Source of the DNA: Trichomonas tenax
Taxonomy: Eukaryota; Parabasalia; Trichomonadida; Trichomonadidae
Assembly (NCBI GenBank): GCA_023091735.1
Contig: JALKBU010000029.1
Coordinates: 1-64,000, forward strand
Reading direction: 5' to 3'
Length of the DNA stretch: 64,000 nucleotides
Position numbers and translations under genes: made by a program. The notes under the pieces are model-generated. The model ran no database searches. It saw only the letters and a program-made list of their open reading frames with translations, and had not been told where the DNA came from. Below are positions 1-11,124 of the stretch, piece by piece. Numbering within the stretch: the stretch's first letter is position 1; each line of letters starts with the position of its first letter.

Positions 1-230
1 TCTTACCAATTACCAGTTAGGTATATGCTCGTTGATGATAGAGTTGTGGCTCGTCAACAACACTAACCTGGATGTATTGTTTAGACAACAAAGATATTTA
101 TGACACTTTTTATAAAGGTGACAATTTCCCAGCACAAAAAGTGACGGTTTATTTATAAAAAGTGACTTTAAGGTTTCCCAGTCACTTTTTGGTGTTCGCT
201 TTTGTCATAGACTCTTTCAAATCATAATCA
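1..230. repeat. Dispersed repeat, copy 1 (inverted relative to 12150-12380)
   Basis: This stretch resembles the reverse complement of 12150-12380, roughly 75-80% by eye. Shared landmarks are TATTGTTTAGAC, AAAGATATTTAT, ACACTTTTTATAAAGGTGACAA, several AAAAGTGAC blocks and CTTTTGTCATAGACTC. The other copy has an open frame of about 69 codons, but this copy is broken in that frame, so a decayed mobile or gene-derived repeat is more likely than a gene. The left boundary is cut by the window edge. Confidence 0.6.
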
Positions 231-368
231 AATTCGAGATATTTTCAAAACTTCTTATTTTAGTCTTCTTCTCCATACAAATGTTACCGCTGGCATGATT
301 TAGTGACATGTGTACCAAGAAGATGATAAAAACAACATTTTTTGTTGGTGATTCATGTTTCTCCAACA

Positions 369-792
369 ACTGTGTGCCAATAGCACATTAAGGCTTGAGA
401 AATCTAATAAAAAGACCACATATACCATTGGCACACAGTGATGGATGAATTTTTATCAGATAATTTACATTGATTTATATAATATTGTGTTTGAGTCCTT
501 CTTCTCGTTATTGAAGCCACTGCATATATGTAAAATGACCGAAGAACCGATAAGAAGGACCAAAACACAACAATTTGACGAGTTTTGACTTTTTATCCCA
601 CCAGATGTCGGTTACACAATGAAACTTAAACAGTGTGATAGCAAGTTGCACTGCATTATTACAACAAAGTATTGGCGGGAATTAATTTCGATATTCTGGG
701 TCGATTTTGAAATGCTATTTTATGCACTCCAAATTGATTCAAAAGCCAATAGAAATGTGTGTAATTGACTTCTGAATCGATTCGGAGTGCAT
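369..792. repeat. Cluster of three foldback (hairpin) sequences
   Basis: Three inverted repeats follow each other. The first has 13-base perfect arms, 369-381 and 427-439, around ACTGTGTGCCAAT. The second has 19-base arms, 485-503 and 552-570, with two mismatches. The third has about 30-base arms, 721-750 and 763-792, with a few mismatches and a short loop. There is no coding frame. They look like remnants of small foldback elements; I cannot assign a family. Confidence 0.6.
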
Positions 793-1833
793 AGAACAAC
801 ATTTTCGCTGTTTTCCACGTTTTCGCCCTACCAAACATGGAACAAATTTGAGACTTTGATGTTGCGATAAAATTGTGCTATATAACTCAGACACACAATA
901 TTCGATGTGAGACTGTCTTGTGAATATATTATACTATGCAATCTTTGAGATATATACATTGGCCCAAAAGATAAAATGGGATTGAATGGACACGGTGTGA
1001 CCATGACCGTAGGGAATCATAATGTGAACGAATGTTGTAATATGCGTGTGGATCTAATTACATTAGAAGATGTGTTAGTTATAAAACATCAAAAAAAAAA
1101 TTAAATCAAAGTTTACCAATCTTATTTTCTACAATTCTTGGATCCAAAATCATACATAATGACATATAGCCTATAGATGACCTATAGACATGATAAAAAT
1201 GGGTTAAAAATTACCCTTTGTTATTTTACCCTTTTTGACAGCCATTATAATTTATACCTTTCGGTATAGATTTTGTTTTGGCTAAAGACGTTGGGTGGTC
1301 CCACCGCCATATTTGCTGAAAACGTTCATCCAGCCGGATTTGATTGTCGGGCGTCTCGTGGCTTTCGATAATTGTTCTGGGCAACAAAAATATTATGTTT
1401 AGAGACGTATTGAACTATTACTTTTATTTGCTGTCTTCAATATCTACTTTTCATGTGATGAAGTTTCTTCATTTCTTATAAAATAATCGAAAATAGTGAA
1501 TATATTCCATAATTTTACTCGAATTACATTTTCTAGTAATAACATTATATTCGTCAATGCAGAAACGCCAATTTACAGGATTTTGTAAAAATAATGAATT
1601 TTGGGTTCAAGGCCAATTGATATAATAACAACATCTAAAATTGCTCCCGATTACTGCTTTTTGCTTATTAGATTTCTATGATTTATTTTTTTTTATTTAT
1701 CTTTGATTTGAGAAAAGAAAGAATGGAGATGTTTGACATGAGTGAATTTTTAAACATATAATAACTATTTAAAAAAGATAAACAAATATTACCGGAAACC
1801 AACATGAAAATAACATAAACACACAAGATAATT
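793..1833. other. Intergenic, AT-rich, no gene seen
   Basis: There is no convincing open frame. A GC-richer patch at about 1290-1380 contrasts with its surroundings and may be a fragment of an old coding sequence or repeat, but no frame translates to anything I recognise. Long T runs occur near 1685-1700. Confidence 0.5.
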
Positions 1834-2976
1834 CTAATTATTCAACTTAGTAGACTCGGATACAAGTGCCTGAACAAAATCTTCACAGAATTTTGGATTC
1901 TGGGCATTACAAGAGACAAATAAACCACCAAGTTTAACAAGTGGCTCGTTAACGTTAGAGAATCTATCTTCACGTGACATTTGAAGAATTGAATTTTCTA
2001 AAATTTCAAGATATTCATTTCCATTATTCTTTGTAACAGGACGTACGGCCATCACAGTGTCAAATTGCCAGTCTGACTCTATTGATTCTTCTTCGTACGA
2101 TTCAACTTCTTCATCTGAAGATCCACTGAGAGCAACTCTGAATGGCCTCACATTATCTATATATTGGACCAAGGCATCTCTCTTTTTAGCGTTCTTGACG
2201 AATGGATGATTCAAAAGTTCTCTAGCACTTGGTCTTAAAGCTGGATCTTTAATGAGACATTTGTCAACAAAATCTTTAAATGGAGCCGAGAAATCTCCTT
2301 GTAATTGTGGTGAGGCATTTTGTGGAATTAAAATAAGTACCCTTTGTGGATGTAAATCGGCTAATGGTGGCATTCCAGTCGCAATTTCGATAGCGGTAAT
2401 TCCAAGGGACCAAATATCGCATTTTTCATCGTAGCCTGTTTCTTCTGTAATGACTTCTGGAGCCATCCAAAATGGAGTTCCAACAAAAGTGAATGCTTTG
2501 CATCTTGACTCCAGTGACGAAGCAACACCAAAGTCAGCGAGCTTTACGTCACCTTCGTTACTTAAAAGAATATTTGCCGCTTTAATATCGCGATGAACTT
2601 TTCTTCCTCGATGAAGAAATTCTAATCCTTGTAAAATCTGATATAAAACAATTGCAATTGCTGCTTCCGGCATTTTTCTGATGAGAATTAGATCTCTAAC
2701 AGAGCCTCCACCCATGTATTCCATTACGATCCATAATTTAGAACCTACTAAAACGCATCCTTCGTATCTAATAACGTACGGACTTTCGCAAGCCCTCAAC
2801 ATATCAATTTCACGCTGAATTTCTGTAAGGTCATCATCTGATTGTTCAAGATCTATCTCTTTTATTGCGACTGTCTGCCCCGTTTTTTTATATATAGCTT
2901 TGAAGACTAATCCAAAATTACCTCTTCCAATCATTTGGCATCTTTGGAAATCAGAAGCACATAAACCAGCAGACAT
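1834..2976 (-). CDS. STE20/GCK-like serine/threonine protein kinase
   Basis: The 380-residue protein is a complete protein kinase followed by a short tail. Seen in sequence: glycine-rich loop GRGNFG (residues 17-22), ATP-anchoring lysine K39 in VAIK, catalytic HRDIKAAN (128-135), DFG (148-150) and the STE20-family signature GTPFWMAPE (166-174). After the kinase domain comes an acidic stretch (about 290-310, ESYEEES) and a C-terminal region of about 70 residues. The signature places it with the STE20 group (MST/GCK type), which act as upstream kinases in MAPK or Hippo-like cascades. The substrate cannot be told from sequence. All catalytic residues are present, so it should be active. The start is an ATG beginning MSAGLCASDF. 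The neighbours are unrelated. Confidence 0.93.
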   Translation of the reverse strand: MSAGLCASDFQRCQMIGRGNFGLVFKAIYKKTGQTVAIKEIDLEQSDDDLTEIQREIDMLRACESPYVIRYEGCVLVGSKLWIVMEYMGGGSVRDLILIRKMPEAAIAIVLYQILQGLEFLHRGRKVHRDIKAANILLSNEGDVKLADFGVASSLESRCKAFTFVGTPFWMAPEVITEETGYDEKCDIWSLGITAIEIATGMPPLADLHPQRVLILIPQNASPQLQGDFSAPFKDFVDKCLIKDPALRPSARELLNHPFVKNAKKRDALVQYIDNVRPFRVALSGSSDEEVESYEEESIESDWQFDTVMAVRPVTKNNGNEYLEILENSILQMSREDRFSNVNEPLVKLGGLFVSCNAQNPKFCEDFVQALVSESTKLNN

Positions 2977-4922
2977 TAATTTTTTTATTCAGTTTACAAT
3001 CGAAATCTTTAATTTTATGAGATTTGAGGTCTGTAAATATAGGAATACAAGAAAACTTACTAAAAAAGCATTTTCAGCTTTCGAATTACCTTTTTGAGTC
3101 CAAAATAATCGTCAACAATTTGGATTATGTTTATTTCGAGCTGTGAGTCCCCCTAACGATATTATGCTGTTTCTAATTTTTTGAGAGCATTTTGAGTATA
3201 GTGCCCACAAAATCTAAAGTTCACCCAATTGTGTAGTTTACAAGGTTGAAGCCCCTAACCCTGAAATCTTGAGGGGGAGCTAATCAGGTTTTCTACTTTT
3301 AATGAGTTGGAAGATTGCAGGGCTAAAATACTCTATAATGCACTATAAAAGTCTTTATATTTATATTGTCAAAAGTCTGAAAAAACAGGATTTTGATAAA
3401 GAAACGAAAAATTTATGCAAGAAAAAATAAACATCTCAAAAAGTAAATATAGCAAAATAGACAAAATTGCAGGTTTTAGTTATTGTCGACACAACAAGAC
3501 GGGAGAGAATCGTCTCCATTCAAGCTAGAGTCTGATCTGTAGGCGTCCTCTCTTACAAAACAACGAAAATAGAGAAGATATGGAATAATTAAATCTTGAT
3601 TCTTCGTAAGAAAACTTCCTTATTACATCATGAAGCTGAGCCTTGCAATTTTCCCCTGCCCATCTCGAAGATGGAGAGGTGGAAAAAGTAAGATTCCTAA
3701 CAGACAACGACACAAAAAACGTGTTGTGATTGCTCAGCTTGATACAGAGTAGCATTCAAGCAACTTAAAGCTAATGAATCTCGTGATCCATCAGAATCTC
3801 AATGAATATTACCTTATGATTCATTAGAGATGTACTACAGATTCATCAGCCTCTGATTGCGTGCACTTTATGCTCCCAGAAGAGGCCATTTTTATTGCCC
3901 CTTAATATCTTGCCATAAGAATGGCTGTGCACGAAGGACCTAAGGTTGTTGCATAGCACTCAGTTACAGCACCTACCAGCTCGTGTGATTTTTCGACATA
4001 CGATATTTTTTGGGCGAAAATACAGCCCAATTCCATGCAATTTTGGCATGGGTGCTCTACCATTAAACACTCTTTATACTCGCGAGGCCTTGGGTTAACA
4101 CAGGGCCTCCTTCCCCCGCGGACTTGAAGCTTTTGCTTAAGGCGCCGATCACATTTAGAAGGCCGCAAAATTGACAACAAGTGGACTTTAGTATTTGCGG
4201 GCACTATAAGATTTTGAAGATTTGAAACTATGTCGATTGGTTGTGGTATTATACTATATGGGACTTGCACACTATATATCTCCAATGTTTTATCCAGAAT
4301 TATGATAATTAATTTCTTCTGATAATTATTCTTATGCAATACTCCTCAATTTGACTAAATATTTATAAATAAAAACACTTGCAAAACATAAGCTTCATTT
4401 GCCATGTCTTAAAAATGATTTTTCCCATTTGATTTATTGATATGAATGAAATGATGAGCACTGATCTACACCAAAGTTGTTTCACTTTTCTCCATATAAA
4501 CACTACTTACTATAGAATACACATATTATTTAATCTGAACAAATTTTCGCCTTTGTGCACTGATTTCTAAAAACAACTTTAGGATATCATGACATTTTAT
4601 CTGTATTCATATGTGCCATAAATTATTTCCTAATATTATCAATATACACGTATTATATATATTATAACCTTATTTTAAGACGCTATTTTTGATTTTGCAT
4701 AACTGACACATCAATTATACATGTCTTATTTTAATTCACATGTCTTGAAGCATAAAAAGCTTATGTTTGAACCACCTTAATACTAAATTTGTAATACTAT
4801 ACTATGTGAGACACACAAAAATTCCATATTTACATTTTTCGTGCTAAATATAAATTCGATCTGGATGATTTGCTGGTATAAATGACCTATGTCCATGCTC
4901 ACTATTAGAAATAGGATATTCT
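2977..4922. other. Long intergenic region with a GC-rich patch
   Basis: No reliable gene is visible. Open frames on the minus strand at 3525-3755 and 3902-4339 have unusual composition and no recognisable domain. The patch 3880-4220 is clearly richer in G and C than its surroundings and contains a short hairpin (GAGGCC...GGCCTC near 4083-4110) and a tRNA D-arm-like string. It may be an old repeat or a non-coding RNA remnant; no function is assigned. Confidence 0.4.
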
Positions 4923-5891
4923 GTGCATTTTTTATTCGGACGAAAGACTGAAGAATTAAAAACAAGTGCACTAAAGGTCAAAAAGATAGTTGATATTGAA
5001 GATGGTTATCCACTCTATTGGCTAAATCAAGTAACAGAATTGATTTCGAATTTAACAAAATCAAAATTGGAAGATGATAGCATTTTTAACACATTATGCC
5101 AATATATCGATAACGGCTCTATTAGCATAGAGTTTGTTTTGAAATGCATTGAGCATTTCTTTGTATTAGGAAAAAACTTAGTGAAAATCTTTCTATATTA
5201 TAATGCGTTACAATTTCAACAGCTGTCCTTCAAATACAAATTTAATCATTGCTTTGGAAATGCTTGGTGTTCAATTTAAAATTATGAAAGCTGCGAAAAT
5301 TGAAAATGAAAATATTTCCCAAATATTCGATATCTATGAAAAGGGAACACCATTCTATTATGTTGTATTGGATATGGTTGAAGATCTTAAAAAAATGTTC
5401 AAAGACAGACTTAAAAACAGAAATTAATGGCTTATCATTGATTGTGCATGTTTGTATTGATCTGAGAATTGCTTTGAATATTTATGTAGCATTGAAAATA
5501 GGAATTTTAGTTCAGGTTCAGTCAAAAATGCAATAATTAGGGGAAATTTAAATATAATCGATACAATATCCGCCAAAATAGATTTTCCAAAATCATCTTT
5601 CTACGATGCTGTTAAGAACTATCACAACGATGTTGTCAACTTTTTACTAGAAAAATACGAATATTTTGACATACTTGCAGTTGCAACTTGCTTAGAGTCA
5701 TTCAATTTTCAAGCCCTAATGTTATGAATTGAGAATGGATTTGAACTAAATACGAAAGTATTCAATCATTCACATTTTATCATCATTATGATATACTTCT
5801 CCATTATCAATTGCTATTGAAATGAAGTCACTTGAAATGGTTCAATTCCGAAAACAAAAGGAGTTACTGAATAAATCTTTTATTGGTTTGA
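4923..5891 (+). pseudogene. Decayed ankyrin-repeat (DUF3447-type) protein gene
   Basis: Successive frames carry pieces of one protein: 4923-5279 (no ATG; opens at GTG), then a different frame through about 5427, then about 5550-5730, ending in phrases such as AVKNYHNDVVNFLLEKYEYFD and ENGFELNTKVFNHSH. The order (helical N-terminal region, then ankyrin-like units, then an NHSH linker) is that of the large trichomonad ankyrin family also seen at 11.1 kb and 44 kb. At least two frameshifts and several stops make it non-functional. The family assignment comes from pattern recognition, not a search. Confidence 0.6.
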
Positions 5892-7119
5892 TTCAATGAC
5901 AGTTCTTTATTTGGGCCAAGTTAGAGTGTAAAAATACGATAATTTTCCTCCGAATTTTTCACTTTTTTACGAATATTTTGCCAATTTTTTTTTGGCAAAC
6001 TCATTATATTCTTGTGTCACTTATGTACACTATACATAATCATTCTAGAAACATATGTTCTGATGTTTAATTTAGTAAAAACGCTCTATATACCGAAATC
6101 AAAATAGATTTTGACCATTTTTCATATTTACCTTCTAATATTCTAGTGATTAAAAGTATAAGATTATTCAAATAACATATCATTGAATCAACTATTGTTG
6201 TCGGTAATCATCACATTTTTGAAATTTCTTTCTTCTCATGAACTGCACATTTTACAATATTAACATGTTTTTATGGTTTAAAGTATCATATATTAATCTC
6301 ATATAGTTGTTTTGATATAGATCTGATAAATTTATTAAAATATTTGAAATTTCATAAAAATCTTTGAATTTCATTCTTTGAGCATTAAATATTGATTTCA
6401 CATGTGCTTAATATAGGACACGTGTTATTTCTTTTATATTTCAATGTTTTTGAAAGATTATAAAGATTTGGAAGAAAATTGTATTTATGGGTATTTTGAA
6501 CATTTGTTTGGCATACCATTGTTGGTTCCTAGCTTTTATCTCTTTATATTGACAATATCACAAGTGTCAGAGATAGAAATAACAAACAATCCTGAAAAAA
6601 TGTGTGATTAGGGTTACAAACTTCGCATAATATTATTAGGCATATATGATGTGAGTGCAATGATTTATAATGAAATACTCAATGTATTTCGATTATGTAA
6701 AAATGTCGTCATAAAGTAGTACATAATCGATTCACAGTCATATGTATATAATATATTGCGTTGGCATATAATCGATTCACAGTCACATCGAGATACAAAA
6801 TCTCAAAAAACAGTAAAAACGAGATATAGAAATAAATAGAATGATTTTATATTATGGGTACATATATAAATAACATATTACAAATCTAGATCAAAATATC
6901 AATATTTTCTCGCTAATTAGATCAAATTACGACCAAAAGAATGTAACTGATATGGATAATATCTTACATAAATAATCATTGGTGTTTGCAGTTTACTACA
7001 TATCACCAAAGATCATTTCATGAAGAAGTTTTCGAAGGTTAAATTCGAAAACATAATTCAATAAGAAACCGTGAAAGAACATCCGCGTACTGCAACTATA
7101 CTACATGATCAGATGTGAG
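5892..7119. other. Intergenic, very AT-rich, no gene seen
   Basis: There is no open frame of note. A short direct repeat, ATAATCGATTCACAGTCA, occurs twice, near 6724 and 6768. Otherwise I see nothing distinctive. Confidence 0.5.
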
Positions 7120-7402
7120 TTATTGCTTGTTTTTGGTTTGTGGGAATTGTGGGATAAGAGTTTGAAGGAAATCGTATTTCTTCTCAGTGTTAATTGCATG
7201 GATCAATTTGTCAAGCTCTATAGATGTTTTTTTCATCATTAAGAGAAGCTTCTATCAAATCTTTCGCAAATTGTTCAACAACAATGGCCATTAGATGATC
7301 AAAACCGTTACAGAGCTTTCCAATTTCATCGTTAGCCTTAAGGATTTTCTTCATGTCCGATTTTTTAATGATTATTGTTAGTTTTGGTTCTTCGTTCGAC
7401 AT
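7120..7402 (-). pseudogene. NC2alpha/DRAP1-like histone-fold protein gene with a one-base frameshift
   Basis: The open frame 7211-7402 (63 residues) begins as a histone fold: MKKILKANDEIGK resembles the IKKIMQTDEEIGK region of DRAP1 (NC2 alpha), then VVEQFAKDLIEAS matches the central long helix. It ends early, but the next frame continues the same fold with SIELDKLIHAINTEKKYDFL to a TAA at 7120-7122, matching the last helix (QFDFLKDLV in DRAP1). Joining needs removal of one A from a seven-A run (T run at about 7227-7233 on the plus strand), giving about 93 residues. NC2 alpha pairs with NC2 beta to bind TBP and regulate RNA polymerase II initiation. The lesion could be a sequence error, recoding or true decay; flanking codons look intact, so the gene may be functional. 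A TTTACATGTC motif lies 26 bases upstream. Confidence 0.72.
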
Positions 7403-7427
7403 TATATAATATCACTTTTTGAAAACC

Positions 7428-7438
7428 GACATGTAAAC
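7428..7438 (-). promoter_or_regulatory. TTTACATGTC-type motif upstream of the NC2alpha-like gene
   Basis: On the gene's strand this reads GTTTACATGTC, preceded by a second partial half (TGACGTG). It lies about 26 bases upstream of the ATG at 7402. It is one of many near-identical motifs in the window. Confidence 0.5.
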
Positions 7439-7606
7439 ACGTCATTTTGACAGCTTGATTTTAAAGGGTCGATCTAACCGTTTAGGTGCACCTCTTGTAA
7501 TAACTCTAAAAACTTCATAAGATGCTGACCATTTTGTTGGCACCGCACATATAGTTTCTCAAGGAAAAAATATTGGTCAGAAAAATTTGGGAAAAATTCA
7601 AGGCTC

Positions 7607-8260
7607 CACTTTTTTCTTGTTGGCCTTTTTGAGTTTTGTGGTTTTTAACGAGTAAACCCCCTTCCTGGACGAATCTGATGAAACATTTACGTGCTTTTTG
7701 GGGGTGCTGATTCTAGTGGTGCAATCTGTTTCATGATCTTAGCAAGGTATTACTTAATCAAGATATGATTACAAATCATTAATGGGCTTCTGTTATTAAT
7801 CTCTTTGATGATTATAACAAATACATCTCACTATTATAGCGTTCGCTCGCTTATTTTTGCTAGAGTTCCGATAGAAAAATCAAAAAATAGAAAAGAAAAA
7901 ATACGCTACGCGCGTGAGTCAAACGGCATTCCTTTGCCCATACATCGAGCATACATACCGAAATGCTACCACAAGTTCACACATAATTTGCTCATTGGTA
8001 ACATTACATATCAAATTTTCGACTTTACATGACAAATATCAGATAATAAGTGTTAAAAATGTGACTTTAGTTATTTTACATGTCACAATTCGCTGAAATC
8101 TCATTGAGACATGGAGATCCTCAAGTTAAATAGACAAGCAAATGCTATAAACATACTCAGCACCTCTGAAAAGCACGTAAATGTCTTCTCAGTTTGGCTT
8201 AATAGGGGGGTTAACTCGTTAAAAAGCGCAAAACTCAAAAAAGTCAACGGGAAAAAAATT
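7607..8260. mobile_element. Inverted-repeat-bounded element, about 650 bp
   Basis: The arms 7607-7710 and 8157-8260 are imperfect inverted repeats of about 104 bases. Both contain GAGTTTTG, TTTTTAACGAGT, ACATTTACGTGCTTTT and GGTGCTGA in the same order. The interior has only a short frame at 7805-8032 that looks unrelated to coding sequence, and an orphan TTTACATGTCA at 8075-8085. It is probably a non-autonomous foldback or MITE-like element. No target-site duplication could be fixed by eye. Confidence 0.6.
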
Positions 8261-8476
8261 CAACGAAATTCAACATTATAATGCTTTTGAAAAAAAGTGA
8301 CAAAATGAATATCTCATAGAATTAATTGTATAGTATGAAAACAGTTAGACCGGACCATTAAATCATTCTCTATGTGTTTTAGTCCATAAATAAGTTATCG
8401 CCAACTATCTGTTATTTAAGGGGTGAAAAAGATTCAAATATTGATAACAATGATAATAAAAAAATCATATATCTTT

Positions 8477-10090
8477 TTAGTCTTCATCGCGAGCGCCCAT
8501 TGAACGTGGAGCTGGGCCAGATGCCTTCTTGGCCATGCAGATCTGATCAACACGAAGGAGTGTGCAAGCAACTTCGCAGGCAAACTTCATGCCCCATTCC
8601 TTGACATGAGCAATATCCCAAGCGCCGAGGGCAACAGCATCGCCGACTTCCATGTTAATAACGTCAACACCAGCTGTAGCATCACCCTTGTTGTGGGCAG
8701 CACGAATCTTTGTCATAAATTCTGAGATTCTGATGCCGGAGTTCTCTGCAATTGTCCTTGGAACAACTTCAAGGGATTCAGCGAACTTGCGTATACCATA
8801 CTGGTCCATACCAGGGCGGGACTCAGCGAACTTGGCAATCTGAACGGAAAGCTCCATCTCGGAAGCACCTGCACCAGCAACAAGTGTTGGGTGTTCTGTC
8901 AAAATACGGAATGAGTTGACAGCATCATCGAGGGAACGCTCGATATCATCAATAATGTTTGGTGTAGCGCCGCGGATGATGACTGTAGAAAGTCCACCCT
9001 CAGCCTCGAAGATAACGATTGGTGTTGAGCCAATTTCGCGAGCTTCGACGGACTTGCAGTGGCCGATCTCTTCATCTGTTGGTGCACCAATGCGGAGGAG
9101 TGGAACAGCCTTAACAGCACGAGCAAGGCGCTTGATATCCCAGTTAGATGGAAGCTGGACAGCCATGATGCCGTGCTTCTCGAGATAGTGAATGCCGAGC
9201 TCTGTGAACTTGGACTGGCAGACAACGACGTTGACTCCCTTTTCCTTGATAGAAAGAACCATCTGCTCCATCCTGCTTTCTTCAGAGAGAGCAAAGTTCT
9301 CCATCTGCTTGCCAGATGTGAAGACTGTGGACATCTTTGTGTCTGTCTCAGCGAAGTCGAAGGAAGTAGCGAAGATTGCAATCTTAACATCTTCCTTGCG
9401 GCGGATTGTGCCAACGACTTCACGTGGGATAGCGAATCCCTTGACAACAAATGAGTCCTGGATGGAGCCACCAAGGCATTTAGCGTATCTAACGTTATCA
9501 ACATTGAATCTCATCTGATGATTTGGATAAGCCATCAAGCAGGCGTCAGCGGCGATGTCAGCCAAGAAGTCTGCATCCAAGTATTGGTGTGATGAGAGTG
9601 GTGTCTTTAAGCAAGCAGCAACACTGGTCTTATTCTCGACATTGAATTTGTTTGCGATCTGAAGTGTTGGGAGAATGCGGAGAGCCTCAGCAAGAGCCTT
9701 CTGGTAGCCTGCAACGATATCTTTTGTATTGATACCAGCGCGAACTAACTCAGTAGCACGGCGAAGGAGCTCACCACCGAAAACTAAAACGAAATTTGTG
9801 CCGTCACCGACCTGTTCGGCCTGCATTTGAGATGCTGTAACGAGCATCTTAGCTGCTGGATGTTGAATTTCAGCCTCGTTCAATATTGTTGCTGCATCAC
9901 CTGTAACGTATAATTTGCCGAAGTGGTTTTTGATAATTTTTTTCATTCCATTGGGACCAATGGAAGTACGTGTAAGTTCACTTAAATCAACGACAGCATC
10001 GATGTTCTGAAGAAGAACTTCATCAACACCCGAGAAATAACGGGTGCCATCCTTGAAGAAACCATTAAATGATAACTTCTTTGAAGCCAT
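8477..10090 (-). CDS. CCT8: T-complex chaperonin subunit theta (CCT8)
   Basis: The 537-residue protein is a full group II chaperonin subunit, one of eight in the cytosolic TRiC/CCT ring that folds tubulin and actin. ATPase motifs seen: SIGPNGM (43-49), TGDAATIL (63-70), VGDGTNFVLV (94-103) and GAGASEME, a variant of the GGGATE motif. The assignment to theta rather than another subunit rests on stretches shared with known CCT8, such as EIQHPAAKM, FNVDNVRYAKCLGGSI, GHCKSVEAREIG, DDIERSLDDAVNSF and a C-terminus rich in K, A, P and G. The length matches the family. Codons prefer C and G in third positions far more than the neighbours, as expected for a highly expressed gene. The start is the ATG of MASKKLSFNG; a TCACC string lies 15-20 bases upstream and may serve as initiator. 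Confidence 0.96.
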   Translation of the reverse strand: MASKKLSFNGFFKDGTRYFSGVDEVLLQNIDAVVDLSELTRTSIGPNGMKKIIKNHFGKLYVTGDAATILNEAEIQHPAAKMLVTASQMQAEQVGDGTNFVLVFGGELLRRATELVRAGINTKDIVAGYQKALAEALRILPTLQIANKFNVENKTSVAACLKTPLSSHQYLDADFLADIAADACLMAYPNHQMRFNVDNVRYAKCLGGSIQDSFVVKGFAIPREVVGTIRRKEDVKIAIFATSFDFAETDTKMSTVFTSGKQMENFALSEESRMEQMVLSIKEKGVNVVVCQSKFTELGIHYLEKHGIMAVQLPSNWDIKRLARAVKAVPLLRIGAPTDEEIGHCKSVEAREIGSTPIVIFEAEGGLSTVIIRGATPNIIDDIERSLDDAVNSFRILTEHPTLVAGAGASEMELSVQIAKFAESRPGMDQYGIRKFAESLEVVPRTIAENSGIRISEFMTKIRAAHNKGDATAGVDVINMEVGDAVALGAWDIAHVKEWGMKFACEVACTLLRVDQICMAKKASGPAPRSMGARDED

Positions 10091-11124
10091 TGTAAATGTG
10101 GTCAGGTGAATTTACTTGAGTTCGTTTATTAATTTTTTTCTGCGAAAAATTGATTTCATTGATGACTTTGGTTTTAGATATAATCAATATGTTCAACAAT
10201 TTCGCAGTTGATCTTTAAATATCTTTCTCATTTTTTAGCAATGTGTATTTTTGACCATATAATGTGTTAGCACTAGTACATGATCCTATGAATCCATAAC
10301 TCAAACATTTATAATTATAAAATATCTGATTTCAAAAAAATAGCTTATTTTAATGTCTGACTCATGGATCAGGAACATAAAAAAGAAGTATTGATGTTCT
10401 GTTTATACAACATCCTCATCAAGATGAAATCAACAAGTTGTGAATGATTTATGACATGTATATTTTTTACATGGCATATTATCATATTCAAGGAAATTTT
10501 GTAAATTTTACATAGCAGATTTCAGCACATTTTGTCTTTTTTTAGAGCGTTTTGAATACATGTCTATTAACAAAAAGTGAAATTTCTATGGGATAATGAT
10601 GATAAAGTGTAAATGATTGATTTCATATCATAATAATGATAAAATGTGAATGATTGATTTAATATCATAATGATGATAAAATACTTTCCGCTTGTTAGAG
10701 CATCCTGACAGACTTTCTTCCACGAGTTCAGTGAGGCAAATCACACGCAAGCCAGCTGATCATTAAAGGATGAAGCAAGCCTGATCTTTACAAGAGATCA
10801 TAAATTTGAGTATCTCCATGAGAGCCGATTATTCAAGATTTTGGAATATATGTGAGCCTGCCGTAACTTGGGAACTATCCCAAATGCAGCATCGAAGTCA
10901 CTGCGGAGAGGGGACTATTCGAAAATCTGCCTTAATCCAAGTGAAAATAACCAAGAATGATCAGTTTTGCATCAAATAAGCGCAACATATTCATTGCAGT
11001 GTAATTGTGGTCCTCTTAGACCAGAACTTGAGCCAAAAATCTGTATTTTCAATTGATGTTATGCGTTCTCTGACACAAAATCAACTTGAAAAGGCACAAA
11101 CTCAACAAATAACGCGGAAATAAA
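10091..11124. other. Intergenic with GC-richer decayed segment
   Basis: Degenerate GATGATAAA...GTGAATGATTGAT units (10598-10682) are the reverse complement of the ankyrin-linker minisatellite seen at 11.8-13.5 kb. From 10690 to 11060 the base composition rises toward coding levels, but no frame is open for more than about 40 codons. It may be upstream debris of the ankyrin pseudogene that follows. Confidence 0.45.

Noticed and set aside
4040..4100. tRNA-like string on the minus strand (TTTAATGGTAGAGCAC then CCATG...CATGG)
   Set aside because: The D-arm phrase resembles tRNA-Gly, but no acceptor stem, no proper U33 anticodon loop and no TTCGA T-arm could be placed. Not reported as a tRNA.
3902..4339. 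Minus-strand frame of 145 codons
   Set aside because: No ordered domain, odd composition, no promoter motif; lies over a GC-rich repeat-like patch.
8899..9504. Long frames in other phases over the CCT8 gene (also over the Sec7 and epimerase genes)
   Set aside because: They are shadows produced by the GC-rich codon bias of the real genes.
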